From Marsupella aquatica (lineage: Eukaryota; Marchantiophyta), in assembly GCA_973895155.1 (NCBI GenBank), contig OZ316891.1:2418001-2482000 (forward strand): a DNA stretch of 64,000 nucleotides, read 5' to 3'. This document shows positions 34,819-46,033 of the stretch, piece after piece. The notes under the pieces are model-generated. The model had not been told where the DNA came from and ran no database searches. It saw only the letters and a program-made list of their open reading frames with translations. How positions within the stretch are numbered: position 1 is the first letter of the stretch; every line of letters begins with the position of its first letter. The translations under genes were made by a program, and so were the position numbers.

Positions 34819-37800
34819 CTAAGCTGTCAACACTAGTTGTCCTTCAGAGACTGTTCTCCAGGCAGAAGCAGCATCGTCTACCTCGACTCCTGCAAGCTTA
34901 CCCGTTTTGGAAGAGATAGCTTTTATCTTCTCTGCCTGGGGCGGAACAAATAGAGAAGCCTTTTCGGCAGATCCAAATAAAGCCACACTGCAGGATCCAG
35001 CGCGAGAGAAAATGCAGTGTCAGGGAACAGTTTATGAGAATGACAAATCCACTGTACAGAAAACTGCTTCTTCATGAAAGGCGGAAGTGTTATAGTGTTA
35101 TAGTAAACAGAGGTATTCAACAGAAATAGATGGCAAGCCTTGTTCTTTTTGTGTTCTTGTTCTTTGTGTTCTGTCTGCTACAAGAACACGAAAAGCTCCT
35201 GGACAGCACACAATGAAAACGCCATCCATCAAAGCAAATTTAAAGCCAAGAAGAAACCTGGGCTTGTTGAATGCAACCGCCATTAGCATTGCTGCTGTGT
35301 TTGTGCTGACTACCCCTGATGAATCCCTTATAAGTGATGCAAGCTGGAAGACCAGAAGGAGCAAGTCAGCACGTGAAAGTGTCGTGGCAACTACAGCATA
35401 GTTTCTACTCTAAACTCAACTGACACTAAGACAACATACCTACTTCGAAATTATCTACCTCTAGGAGGGAACTAACTACAGTTGAGCAAAGAAAAGTCCT
35501 TTAACGTTCCAGCTTTTCTTGCATTCACATGTGCGTTGCATTATGAAAGAAGCTGGTGTAATCAAAGTACTACGATGACCTGATACATTGCTCTGAGATT
35601 GCTCTGATCTCCAACCCTAAGCTGCCATTCTGACTACAAGGCAAGCAGTTGAGTGGCACGAACCTGGCCTGGCGTCGTAATGAAAATAACAGATACATCT
35701 TGGCCGCATGCTTCAAAAACTTTTTCTCTTTCCTTCTTGTGTGGGATCACAACCACGACCTTCACCCTGCCACCGGCCCACCACCAATCTGACAAGTCAG
35801 TATTAAACCATTTGCTTTACAAGTTGACCAAGAGCCTTCCCTGCAATTTCAAGTTGATTGCAACAATTTCGAAATATTTTGATGGTCATTAGTCTTCGTT
35901 CTGTAAGGAGCAGAAAGCCCATACCCAGTAGCATCATGAACCTTCGCTTTCAACTGACCCCAAAACTGGAGAGGAAGAAGACTGTCTGTGTCTCCCCGAC
36001 TTGTCATTGACGCAGCTGAATCTGATTCAATGCCATGAAACACAACATACTTTCCTTCTGAAAGTCCCGCCTCATTCATCTTCCCTTGCACCACCGATCT
36101 AACTCTCTTTGGAACACCCATTTGCAGAGAAGGGATTGCTTCACGAGGGACACCTTTTGATGGCTGCGCTACATAGTCCATGAGCTCTTCATACCTGACA
36201 TCAAAATTTACACCTAGAATTGAATCTAATTCATATTTTACAATACGAAGCAGAACACGAATGGTAGTTGATGAAAAGAAGCAAATATGCCTAGTGGGCG
36301 ACTTCTAGTCTTTCAAAGATATTCGGACCTCGAAGGCTTCGTGAGGTTCAAGTCCGACTTACATGTTATATCCCGCCTCTGCTAAGTTCTCACTGGGAGC
36401 TACAAAGTACTCCGTGAGAAATTTATTTGACACCCATTCACTATGATATTTGGGAACATAGCCAACCCTTCTGGTACGTCCTCCAATCATGACTAGTGTG
36501 GCACAATGCTTAAAACCAGCTTGTGTTGTTGACAATATCAAGTCATAGTACTCACCCTACAAGATGTCAAAAGCAAAGCACACATATGAGCTGTTTGATA
36601 GTGGGGTATGAGTGTCTACCGCGACCGGATGTATGCACCAAATTTTAGTTCAAGAATGTTTTCTTATAAACCTCAAGAGCAAACGGATCATCATGAAATA
36701 GATGCCGGACTCACAACCAGTTTGTGTATCAGCGTTTTTTTCTTCTGCCGGGGACTTACGTTGCCCCGATTACATGCAAATAGCAGTAGAATTGAGAGCA
36801 AACAACAACATTGTCAAAGGAGAAGCGGCTAGGTTTACTAGCAACAAGTTATTCGAGGTCAATGGGCGGAACGAACAAACGACGAGAAAGCTAAAACGGA
36901 AGATCAATTCTCGTCCGTGCCCATGGAACACTGGATCCTAGTGCAACACAAATTCGATAAGCATCTCGAGACTTGAGCGGATATTGTCCTCAAAAGCAAA
37001 TCGTCTGAACCATATGCTCTTGTGAGCGGGTCCATGGACCACACGCGGAATTTGACCAGATCACAAAATTTCCCGTCGTAAGAGCATTCACAAGAGCAAT
37101 ACATTCTGACAAAGTGAATTAAATCGTAAACTCATCCTTGCAGCCCTTAACTTTGAGAAATCCTAACCTCGGTCCAATTTCCAAAAACTTTTCATGAAAA
37201 GACAAACCACAGAACGAAAATAAACATGCATAATCAAAACCAAACCTTTAATCTCATTCAAGGATGATGGTGAGAAATGCACCTACCCTAAGCTCACCCA
37301 GGAATTCAACCAAGTCCGCAGGAACAGTCCAATCAGCATCAGTATCGAAGACGATGGCCTTGTTGATGTATTTGTTCATCTCGTGAGCCTGTTTCCCTCT
37401 CTCTCCAGCCACCACATCAATCTTGACACCAGGGTACCTGTTCCTCACCAGTTGTATGGCAGGGAAAAACAGTATGTTCTCGTAGACGCCACCGGCCAAC
37501 CAAACCAAGCAACGCCTCACATCATTCCTAATATATGTCCCCAAATTCGCAATCTCCACGTTGTAGAAGGCGGGAAATTCTAGATAGCCATCGTCATTCT
37601 TCATATTTTTGGGCGGCTTGGGGATATCCACGCTCTGCTTTCCAGTGGACATGAGCTCCCCATCCTCCAGTTCTTCGTCCTCCCCATAGTCGAACATGTC
37701 GTCCAGGGGATTCTTGGGTCTATTGTTGCTCGTGGCTCGAGCAGCAAGACCTCCTCCATCGGAGTGCTGCCTCCTCCCAATATGTCTGTTTGACGTGGCA

Positions 37801-37955
37801 GTAGGCTGTCGTAAGAGGGAATGGAGAGACCTTCCACCGATAGCGTTCTGAGAGCCTACTTGACATTTCTGCTCATATAGCTTAGATCCACAGCTGCTAG
37901 TGCTGCAAGCGAAGCTGAGAGGAGGAATTACAGCTCCCACGACCCCCGCTGCCAT
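34819..37955 (-). CDS. Photosynthetic NDH subunit of subcomplex B 1 (PnsB1/NDF1), complete, six exons
   Basis: A nuclear-encoded subunit of the chloroplast NADH dehydrogenase-like complex, which carries cyclic electron flow around photosystem I. Exons: 37955-37287, 36556-36363, 36194-35925, 35766-35664, 35343-35258, 34987-34819. They sum to 1491 bases, giving 496 residues, all junctions in phase. The first 70 or so residues look like a plastid transit peptide, followed by an acidic stretch (about 85-100). Conserved blocks: LAGGVYENILFFPAIQLVRN (about 153-172), GKYVVFHGIESDSAAS, VVVVIPHKKEREK, IFITTPGQ, SGVVSTNTAA and ISSKTGKL near the C-terminus. The family has a degenerate glycosyltransferase-9-like fold. 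Its length (about 460 in Arabidopsis, from memory) fits. Confidence 0.9.
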
Positions 37956-38760
37956 AATTCCTCACTCGAGAGGAGGGGACGGGGATACGACACGACAGGA
38001 CGAGACGAGACAAGAGAGGCGCTGAAACGACCCACAAAAATTCAAAATCAAGTAGAGATGAGACGGTGCAGATTCTTAAGTTTCGTTCACTTGCTTTCTC
38101 GACCGCGATGACCGGGAGCCATTGCAGAGACTTTTGCAGCAATTCAGCTGTCAAATTCGACGATCACCGAATGCTAGAAACGCCCGTACGCAGACAGTGT
38201 TCGTAAAGCAGGGATTTCTTTGGGCAGCTTGAGAAAATGCTTCGCTGCAAACGAATTGAGCGACCGACACTAAGTCTTTGTAAGTAGAGCTAAGATTGCT
38301 GCGCGGAGCTGTGACAAAGTGCTTGAACCTAGTTGCGAACGAATCGAACTCCAAACGAGCGCTCTCTAAGAGAGAGAGAGATCACGTAAATGAAAGAGAG
38401 GTGACAGTGCCAATGCACAGCCGAGAAGAACATACTCGTTGGGTGCCCCTGATCTTCGTGGGGAGCAATCGCTTCTGACTTCTGTCCACTCACACATACG
38501 AGGCTCAGCTCAGCTCAGACGCCTCGATGTGATGTTATCAGTCTGTCTACTTTTCAGGCTTATTATGGTCTCCCCTTCTCTTTTGTCTTTCTTCGTGTCT
38601 GCCCTCTCCATTGGTGGAGGCAGATGTGGTGGGGTTACTCAGGGTACAGTATTGTTCGTTCCCTTGGGCCACCATAGATCTATGGGCTTGCTTGGATGAG
38701 ATTTCTATCCCCTAATTCGAAGGTCACCAGTGTGTAACCTTTTCTCTTAGGTGCTACCAT

Positions 38761-38940
38761 TTCCATAACCCTCTGCTACCGGGTAATCTTTTTTCCGGAG
38801 AGGAGTAAATATGATAACCTGTGCCCGGAAAGTCCTACCCAATAATCTTATTTCCGGACAGGTGTTAAGTACGATAACCTGTGCCCGGAAAGTCCTACCC
38901 GCTAATCTTTTTTCCGGACAGGTGTTAAGTATGATAAAGA
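38761..38940 (+). repeat. 60-bp tandem array, three units
   Basis: Units start at 38761, 38821 and 38881. The second and third are almost identical (gtgcccggaaagtcctaccc...tttccggacaggtgttaagt) and the first is more diverged. Each unit carries the inverted pair CCGGAAA / TTTCCGG, so each could fold as a hairpin. Open frames across it are repeat artefacts. Confidence 0.9.
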
Positions 38941-39357
38941 CTGTTTGGACTCGGGGTCCTGTTTCCACAAAGCTCAGAAAAGCTTCTCGGCTGCTGCCGG
39001 TCAGCATTTCCTCTCTTTCTGGTCATGGGGTTACAGGCTAGTAATCCCAGACCAAATAGTCATAAGCCTAATCTACAAATATTTTATGGGATTCCTGGGC
39101 TTACACTAGGTTTGTTGATTAAAACTAGCTTGTAATGCTTGAGTTTTGCTCATAATTAGAAGATGAGTACCATGGGGTCTGTTTGTAGTTCGACCCCAAG
39201 AGTTGTGTCGTGAATATATCATTGCCTAGAGGCTTCAATAGAGACCCTAGGCCCTCATCCTAGCTTCATTGTACTTTATTAGATAGATGAGAAGAGAGAA
39301 ACCCTAGCAGGAAACACAAAAAAAACATTTTAATTACATTGTTTTGTATGGATTTAT

Positions 39358-39660
39358 TGTTAGGCATGTACTCATAGGTTTAGACTTACAACTGTAGCTA
39401 TAGTTAGGCTAAGTGCAGTCCCAGCCTAGGTTAGGACCAGTGTTGTGCACTATATACCCAAGGAATGTTTGCTTGTGGAGCAGGAACTCAGGCTCCTTGT
39501 TCCAGAGCCACTTGAGAGATAGAGAGTGCTTAGAATGCAGTAAAAGAAATTTGTGTGTTCATGTGGACATAGTCTTATCGGAAGTCAACGTACCATCTAT
39601 CTCTCCAGGTTGACTACTTGTTCATTGTATGGTCATGTGCATATTTTCTCATAAAGAACA
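39358..39660 (+). mobile_element. LTR of the local Copia family, diverged, probably solo
   Basis: It starts TGTTAGGCATGTACTC and shares the family core: TATATACCCAAGGAATG (TATA-like), gagagatagagag, GTTCATGTGGACATAGTCT. The end at ..AAAGAACA is approximate, no target duplication is apparent (tttat and ttttg flank it), and no internal region adjoins it. Confidence 0.6.
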
Positions 39661-40653
39661 TTTTGTTGTTGTTGCTACAAAGAGCATAGGGGGGTCATAA
39701 CCAAGTTCAAAGGTTTGGATAGATATGTATCACACTAACAATGCTCAAAAAGTGCCTACATGGGAGATTGGATCCCAAAAGTAGGAGCCCCGATAGAGTG
39801 AAACAAGAAAGGAAGACCCAAGTATAGGACCAAAGAGCCAAAAAGCCCAAGGATCCCACAACAGCAGCTATATAGATATTTGAGTCCCCCTAATAATCGG
39901 ACATTCGTTCGTAAACAATTTCTTGGACTTGACTATTTCTCATTCCAAATCTAAGATGGGTTGACCTTAAACACAGAAGTAAACACAGAAGATGCGTACT
40001 ATCTAATCAATGCACTAGTAAATTTCAGTCCATTCCATTGAGGAATGTGTCGCTAAGTTTTTTCCAATACTTGGATTTGCTTTTGCCAAAAATGATGTTT
40101 GCAATTGGTCATTTAGAAACTCTTCCCCCTTATTTGCATATTTTTTTGATGCGAGCTGGATTTACCATAGCTAGCCCAAACACCCATTCTTTGAACGAGA
40201 ATAGAGATGAGAACATAAAAGTGCAACTCGCAAACATTCCCCAGGTTGCCAGCTCCATCATGCAGCCTCGCAATGTCTTGGTTTGTTTGAATGTCAATAC
40301 TGACCGGTTGTTTGTTCAGCTAATTGCATTCAATCCATCTGGTTCACAATCTTCCATTCAGTCTAATTTTTTTTGCATACTCACCCCACTGCTCCCTTGT
40401 CAGTTTCCATCCAACCCCAAATTTTGGTTAGGCGGGGACAGTGTCTCGGTCCATTCCCGGTGGGCCAGTGGCTGTTTTGCTCCCCGCTGTGGCGCTTTGG
40501 TGTCTCGTGCGCCTGTCCTCCGGGTTTCTGTGGCGTGTGTGTGGCCCTTTGGGCTTGTTGTTCTCTGTGCCCCTGGTTTTCGTCACGTTTCCTTTGAATG
40601 TCAATGTGCAGGCAGTCGCTCTTTAAAAAAAAAATTGAAAAAAAAAATGTTAG

Positions 40654-41005
40654 TGTCCATTTGGGCTTCAGATTCCTAATTTGTTGAGTACATTTGGTGC
40701 TCAAAGTCCCTTATTCAACAACAAACCCTCTCTGACCACATTCCTGGTAATTATAATGTTTAGATTTATTTTTTGTCTGGGTTTCAGATTCCTAATTTGT
40801 TGAGTACATTTGGCGCTCGGATTCCCTTATGCAACACCAACCCCTCTTTGGTCACTGTCCCGGTAATAATAATTTGTAGATGTATTTTCTGCACAAACTG
40901 TAGATCGACTAACTTCACCGCGCCTTCCACTAACTCGTCCAAGGTCTACTAACTCGTCCAAGGTCTACTAACTCTCGTCCAAGGTCTACTAACTCGTCCA
41001 AGGTC
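40654..41005 (+). repeat. 116-bp tandem duplication followed by 20-bp repeats
   Basis: The block cttcagattcctaatttgttgagtacatttgg recurs 116 bases apart (40669 and 40785), followed in each copy by related sequence. At about 40929-41005 four copies of ctaactcgtccaaggtcta run in tandem. Both lie in the upstream region of the SKA1 gene. I see no gene between 39661 and 41450; a poly-A-rich tract at 40624-40647 may mark an old retroposon end. Confidence 0.75.
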
Positions 41006-41199
41006 ACGTCCAGCGTTTGCGCGGCAGAAGCTCTGTCACTAGTAGAAACTCAACACAAAATTCAAATAGAATGGTCCAAACTGCAGAATCTCTCTCCATC
41101 CCCATTTCCCATTTCCCATTTCCTTCGTCACTTGTTCTCATGAATGGTGACCTCCCAATCTTGGATTTCCTGTAGGTTGTTGACTAGCACAAGATTTCT

Positions 41200-41200
<1 letters not shown>

Positions 41201-41246
<46 letters not shown>

Positions 41247-41355
41247 CCCGTGAAGCTGGTTTGGAGATGGGATCGGCTCACAGATTCATACTGAGGAGGT
41301 ACCTAATTTGTCTCCACCCCCTTTCTTGATCAGTTTTTTCTTGAACGGTACCCTC

Positions 41356-41427
<72 letters not shown>
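41201..41427 (+). promoter_or_regulatory. Two long GA microsatellites in the SKA1 leader/promoter
   Basis: (GA)n runs fill 41202-41240 and 41357-41427, the second ending 24 bases before the SKA1 start codon. Long GA tracts in plant promoters and 5' UTRs are the known binding sites of BBR/BPC (GAGA-binding) factors. The role here is inferred from position only. Confidence 0.6.
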
Positions 41428-41431
<4 letters not shown>

Positions 41432-41450
41432 TCGCAACAGCTAAGGCGAA

Positions 41451-44443
41451 ATGATGGGCTGGCAAGACAACAGCAATGACATGGCGTCACTCAGCCAGCT
41501 GATGGGAGCTTTCAATCACCGCATTGCCGAACTTCAGCAGCTAATTCTCACTCGAGGAGGTAGGAATCCTTTTCCTGGTATGAATGCCGAGTGAAGATTT
41601 GTCATATTTGCTCACACGCAGCGGTCGTCAATTGGGTTGGAAAATGGAAGAGTGAACGGACTGCCAGCTTGCAAGAGCCCTTAGACCAGTTTGCTTCTTG
41701 TTCTTTGGACGTCTCGCTCTCGTGGCTGCTTGATAGTGCTACCGGTCTTGACTACGAAGTGTTCATTCAAGAGATTCTAGTGTATCTGACTAGATTTTGC
41801 GTATTTCAAAATTTGCTCTTCTCTTTCTGTGTTTGCCCCATGTTCTTGCTTTTTGTGTCGTGTTCGACAACTGAGATTCCCTCTGCGAGAACTGGCATGA
41901 AAGGAATAAACCTCTTTGACAATTTTCTCACGAGATAGAAAACATGAACGCGGTGTAAGCTGCAGCAGAAAGATGATCCCCCATCTATGAGAGTGCCTAA
42001 GCGCTTCATCTTCCTCACGCCAGCTGAGGGATACCCTCTGATAGGAAGTCGTTGGATTCATCTGACTTTTGTGCGCAGGGCAAGTCGGCGAGTATTCTGC
42101 CGATTTAAGCGCCCTGGATGTCACTGTGAGGGGCCTGGAGCAGCAGCTGCTTAAAATCAAGGCTCACTTGAAGGACGACGCCGAAACTCTCTTTAAAGCC
42201 AGGGTATATTGATTGATACCGATTTTTTTCTCCCCAATCCAGAAACTTCGGTTCTGCTTGATTGGAATTGGCAGGAGCACTTGAACAGCTCTGTTCTGTG
42301 CAGTGGTATTCACATCTGGACGAGGTGTCCATGCGATGCAGGCCTTAAATCCCGCATTTGAAAAGCCGTTGCTTATTGTAGAACTTTGTGTCTCACTCAG
42401 TCTCAGCCTGGTTGCTCACTTGGCTTGGTCCTATTTCATCTAAAAATGCAGAGCAGAGTCCATTACACTCTGGGCGAAACAAAATAGTAAACAAGAAAAG
42501 GCTTATGAATTGTTAGATTGGGTGAAGCCCTGCGCCAAACCATTTTCTCAGTGTGTTTTTCGCGAACGCATCAGGAGGGTTTTTCGAGCATGTACAGTAA
42601 AATCCCCAAGGTTCACGTTAGGTTCTGATTTGGGTGCATTGCGGATCTTCGAGGCATCGTCATTGGAGAGATTTTCAAGGGGTTCTCAACTCTCGAAGGA
42701 TGGGTTGGGGTTGGGACCGCAGACGCTAATAGAACTTTCATCACAGCAACAGAAGAAACTCCAACAAATCTTTGCCGATCTGCCCGTGCAGTTGCCCGGT
42801 GGCGAAGTCCCATCTGAGCATCTTCCTTCTGTCAGGTGCTATGGTCTTTGATTCGATAGATGCCCTGCATGCTTAGTTGAACGTTTTGAAGCGAAGCGTT
42901 TGTATTTTCTTTCCTTTTGCTTGGAGTAAGACTCTATTCACAGTGACGCGTTCCTGACATTAGATTCCACTCTCATAGCACGATAAGCATTTCTATCTTC
43001 TGATGTTAAGGACAATACCCACTGGGCTTGATATTGGATACTTATGGTTGGCTGGACTGATGTCACATTCCTTAAGATTTGACGTGGTTTGGGGTTTTGA
43101 TCCAGTGTGACGCCAGGTCATGGTGTTAATAAAGACGACCTTGCTTTCAATGGTGCACAAATAACACCGGCTACAAAGGTCAGTACACCAAATTGGACTT
43201 TTGGACATTATTTCTGTCAGTACAAGTAGACAATGTTTTGCTGTAATTCTGGAGCTATTTAGAATTGACTCGCTCAAACTGAAAGAAATCCAAATGTCAA
43301 TTTGATTCTTTTAGGGTTATCCGCTGTTTGGTAGAGCCTCAGAACTTGAACATTTGGGATGTGTAGGAAAGAAAGGGAAAAGGCCCTCCTCCACGCTGCT
43401 TTGTCAGCGCCGAAGAATTCGCTGCCCTTTCAAGGTAAATGTCAGGTTTTGTGATAACGTTTAACAAGGAGGTCCTTGTTGCCTCACTGCAAGTCCGCCG
43501 CTGCACAGCTGAGCATCGAGGTGGACATTCAATCGTTTCGCCGAACATTAGAGCGAATTCTCGCATTTTATCGAGGATGCGCGTCACGTGTTCATTCTCA
43601 TAACTGGTTGTTTAAATGCTGACAGCTATATGAGGGGCCGTCTCACCCTTGACAAGGTGAACGCTGCTATAGACGAAATGGCAACGTTTGCAGAAAGCAA
43701 TGCCCGGCTTCTGACAACTCAGAGGAACAAGGTTGGTGTTGGCTTTAGCATTATCCTACCAATCGGCTGCAATGTGAAGTCTCTAGGTACCAGGGTTGCA
43801 CGTTTTGAACAATACTTCCGCCGAATGTTTCTGTCTAGTAAATTTTGACCAAGTTCCATCTGTCACTGTCTCAAATCCAGCTTGGAGAGGACATGCTGCA
43901 AAAAGTCCTGGTAAGGGAATTGTTATTATTCATCTTTCTGCCGTTCTGTGAATTTTCAGCTTGCAACGATTATGTGAGGCAATTTGAATCAGTTAAAAAA
44001 TAAAATAAAATAAAATTCGCAAGATTTCCTTTGTACCTGTTCGTGGGGTTTATGATTTCCTGGAGATGTCATGTGGAATATGGTCTGTCAGGAACTTCGA
44101 GAAATTGCATATATGGACTCCGTGAAGGGAAAGTATTTTTTTATGGAGTCGGACATGCGTGGACAGACTCTTAAGATGGACAACACCGGAAAGGCTATAC
44201 TTACTGTAAGTATCCTTGAACATCTTGAAAGTGCTTCATCATGAAGACTAGTCCAGGTTATTGACTGGCCTCTATCTGTGCCACCTCAGTCCAAGTGAGA
44301 TAGACCTTGGTACAATTTCCGAAGTTTGGTTTCTCGTGGTGAGAGCTTTATCATTGATTCTCTTGCAGGTCTTGCGCCACCTTGGTAGGACTTCTGAAGT
44401 TCGTGTTGGAAGACAACGGGTCTTCACGATTATGAGAGTATAA
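41451..44443 (+). CDS. Spindle and kinetochore-associated protein 1 homologue (SKA1), complete, nine exons
   Basis: A kinetochore protein that helps couple chromosomes to spindle microtubules; the C-terminal domain is a microtubule-binding winged helix. Exons: 41451-41559, 42079-42203, 42723-42835, 43106-43178, 43367-43434, 43626-43731, 43881-43910, 44092-44205, 44369-44443. They sum to 813 bases, giving 270 residues, in phase throughout. The N-terminal coiled coil contains FNHRIAELQQLIL and SSQQQKKLQQI. The C-terminal domain starts near KGKGPPPRCFVSAEEF, then YMRGRLTLDKVNAAIDEMA, VKGKYFFMESDM, MDNTGKAILTVLRHLGR. Length matches the plant family (about 270). One exon is only 30 bases. A second Met three bases on is an equal start candidate. 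Confidence 0.95.
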
Positions 44444-46033
44444 AACTATCAATATGTAGGAATACAAATGACCAGACCGCCCTGGGGCGTAGAGAATGAG
44501 TTCACCGGTAGCCACGGGAGTGCATTTCCTTTGTTTTGGCAAACTTGAAGGGAAATCTAATATATTTTCTTCTCTTCTATATATACCATACACTGCTTCA
44601 AAGGTTTCGAGCTCTGAGTCTGGTATTGTTCGCTGGTGCTAACCTTCTGTAGCTTATCTTTGTACGGGCTGATTATTGCAGCCCAGAACAGACTGTCACA
44701 GGTAGCAGTTTGGGTAATGGTTTTTCGCTCATGTCAAAACGTTAAGTCATAGGAAGCCAAATATGGTCAAGTTGTTAGTGTAGGTGGCTTGGTTCGTTCG
44801 CACTTACATGCACGGCCTGGAGAGGCTGAAGACGAATGTGTATCATTTGCACATTTTCTAATGGAACAGTGCGGGAATGTGCTCAAATTAAAGCACAGAT
44901 GGTCTAATATGAGACTGGATTACCAAGCCTCTCATGGGAGTCGATCATTGTGCTTTGTTCAGAGTCTCTATCAACTAAATATCCTACGTGCTCCGTTTCA
45001 TTTCTCGAGTGTTTAGGGTTCCTCAAAGGCCAGGGCCGCCAAGTTTTTAAGAGCTCACATGAGACGAGAGTTCAGTAGTCTCTCACACGTTTCCTGAGCA
45101 AACGGTTATGAACTCTGCTCTTACGGAAAGTCCTCAAAATGGCCGTCCCCAGTCCAGGTGGGTGAAAGCTGATGCAATGAAGCCTGTCCGAGTATAACTG
45201 AAACGCTTATGCTCCATTTGTTGAGAAATGCTCCTACACTACTAGTTAGGGTTTCACATTGGTAGACAGAAGGTACCGACCGGGTCTGCTGCCACGACTG
45301 AGTGGGTGGTAGTTGCCAAGTCATCTTGCAGAAGCCAGTCTGGTTTTTGCGTTATTTTGTTTAACAATGTCCGATAGAAATTTGATCAAGACCTTGAATT
45401 ACCACTTACTGATCATAGACTCGTCCCGAGCAATAACTTTCGAGGAGTGAGTGACGGGCCATGGAGTTGGAACCGCCCATTTCACTAAAATTATGGTGAA
45501 CAGTGTACTTTTGGAGTACTTTGGCAAGAATCTCCCGAATCTTTTTGTCAGTAAATGAGATGTGCGAAATGGGTGTCGCTGCGAAACCTGAAAAGGTTAT
45601 GACCAGACGGATAGATTCGTAATACTGTCGACTAAACAGACAGTATATGATGGACTTGGAATTGGTTACTGTCCACAAGACCAATGCGTACTGTAACCAA
45701 GCAGACAATATTTCCCACCACCATGAAACAGGGTAACTCACATAAAGCGCACGACATGACTTGTTGGAGTATGTCGTGTACCCACAACGCCTATAAAAAT
45801 ACAATGGAAGGCGAAAGCACCTTCGTTTCCAGATTGCTGCCTCGACAGCAGTCAATAAATTCTTGATCGGCCAACAGGAGAGCGATTAGCATCTGCCTGA
45901 GGTTTGACCTCGCTCTGTTTGCCTAAACTTGATTCCTACCTAAAAACCTAAATACACCGCTACACGTCAAAGAATTGCTAAAATAATGGTGCAAGGTGCC
46001 TGCACAAGTATATGACAGTCTCGCACTAAAATT
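44444..46033. other. Intergenic between convergent SKA1 and MET1
   Basis: No recognised gene. A 149-codon open frame on minus (45406-45855) has no family similarity, no splice partners and unconvincing composition, and is probably chance. The ends should contain the two 3' UTRs. Confidence 0.4.

Noticed and set aside
36290-36360. tRNA-like B box GGTTCAAGTCC in a PnsB1 intron
   Set aside because: The flanking bases do not form a T stem and no acceptor stem pairs.
40381-40704. 107-codon minus-strand frame
   Set aside because: It begins across an A-rich tract and overlaps an equally long plus-strand frame; no similarity to any family.
45406-45855. 149-codon minus-strand frame between SKA1 and MET1
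   Set aside because: No family match, no splice partners, and it sits between two convergent 3' ends; length is possible by chance.
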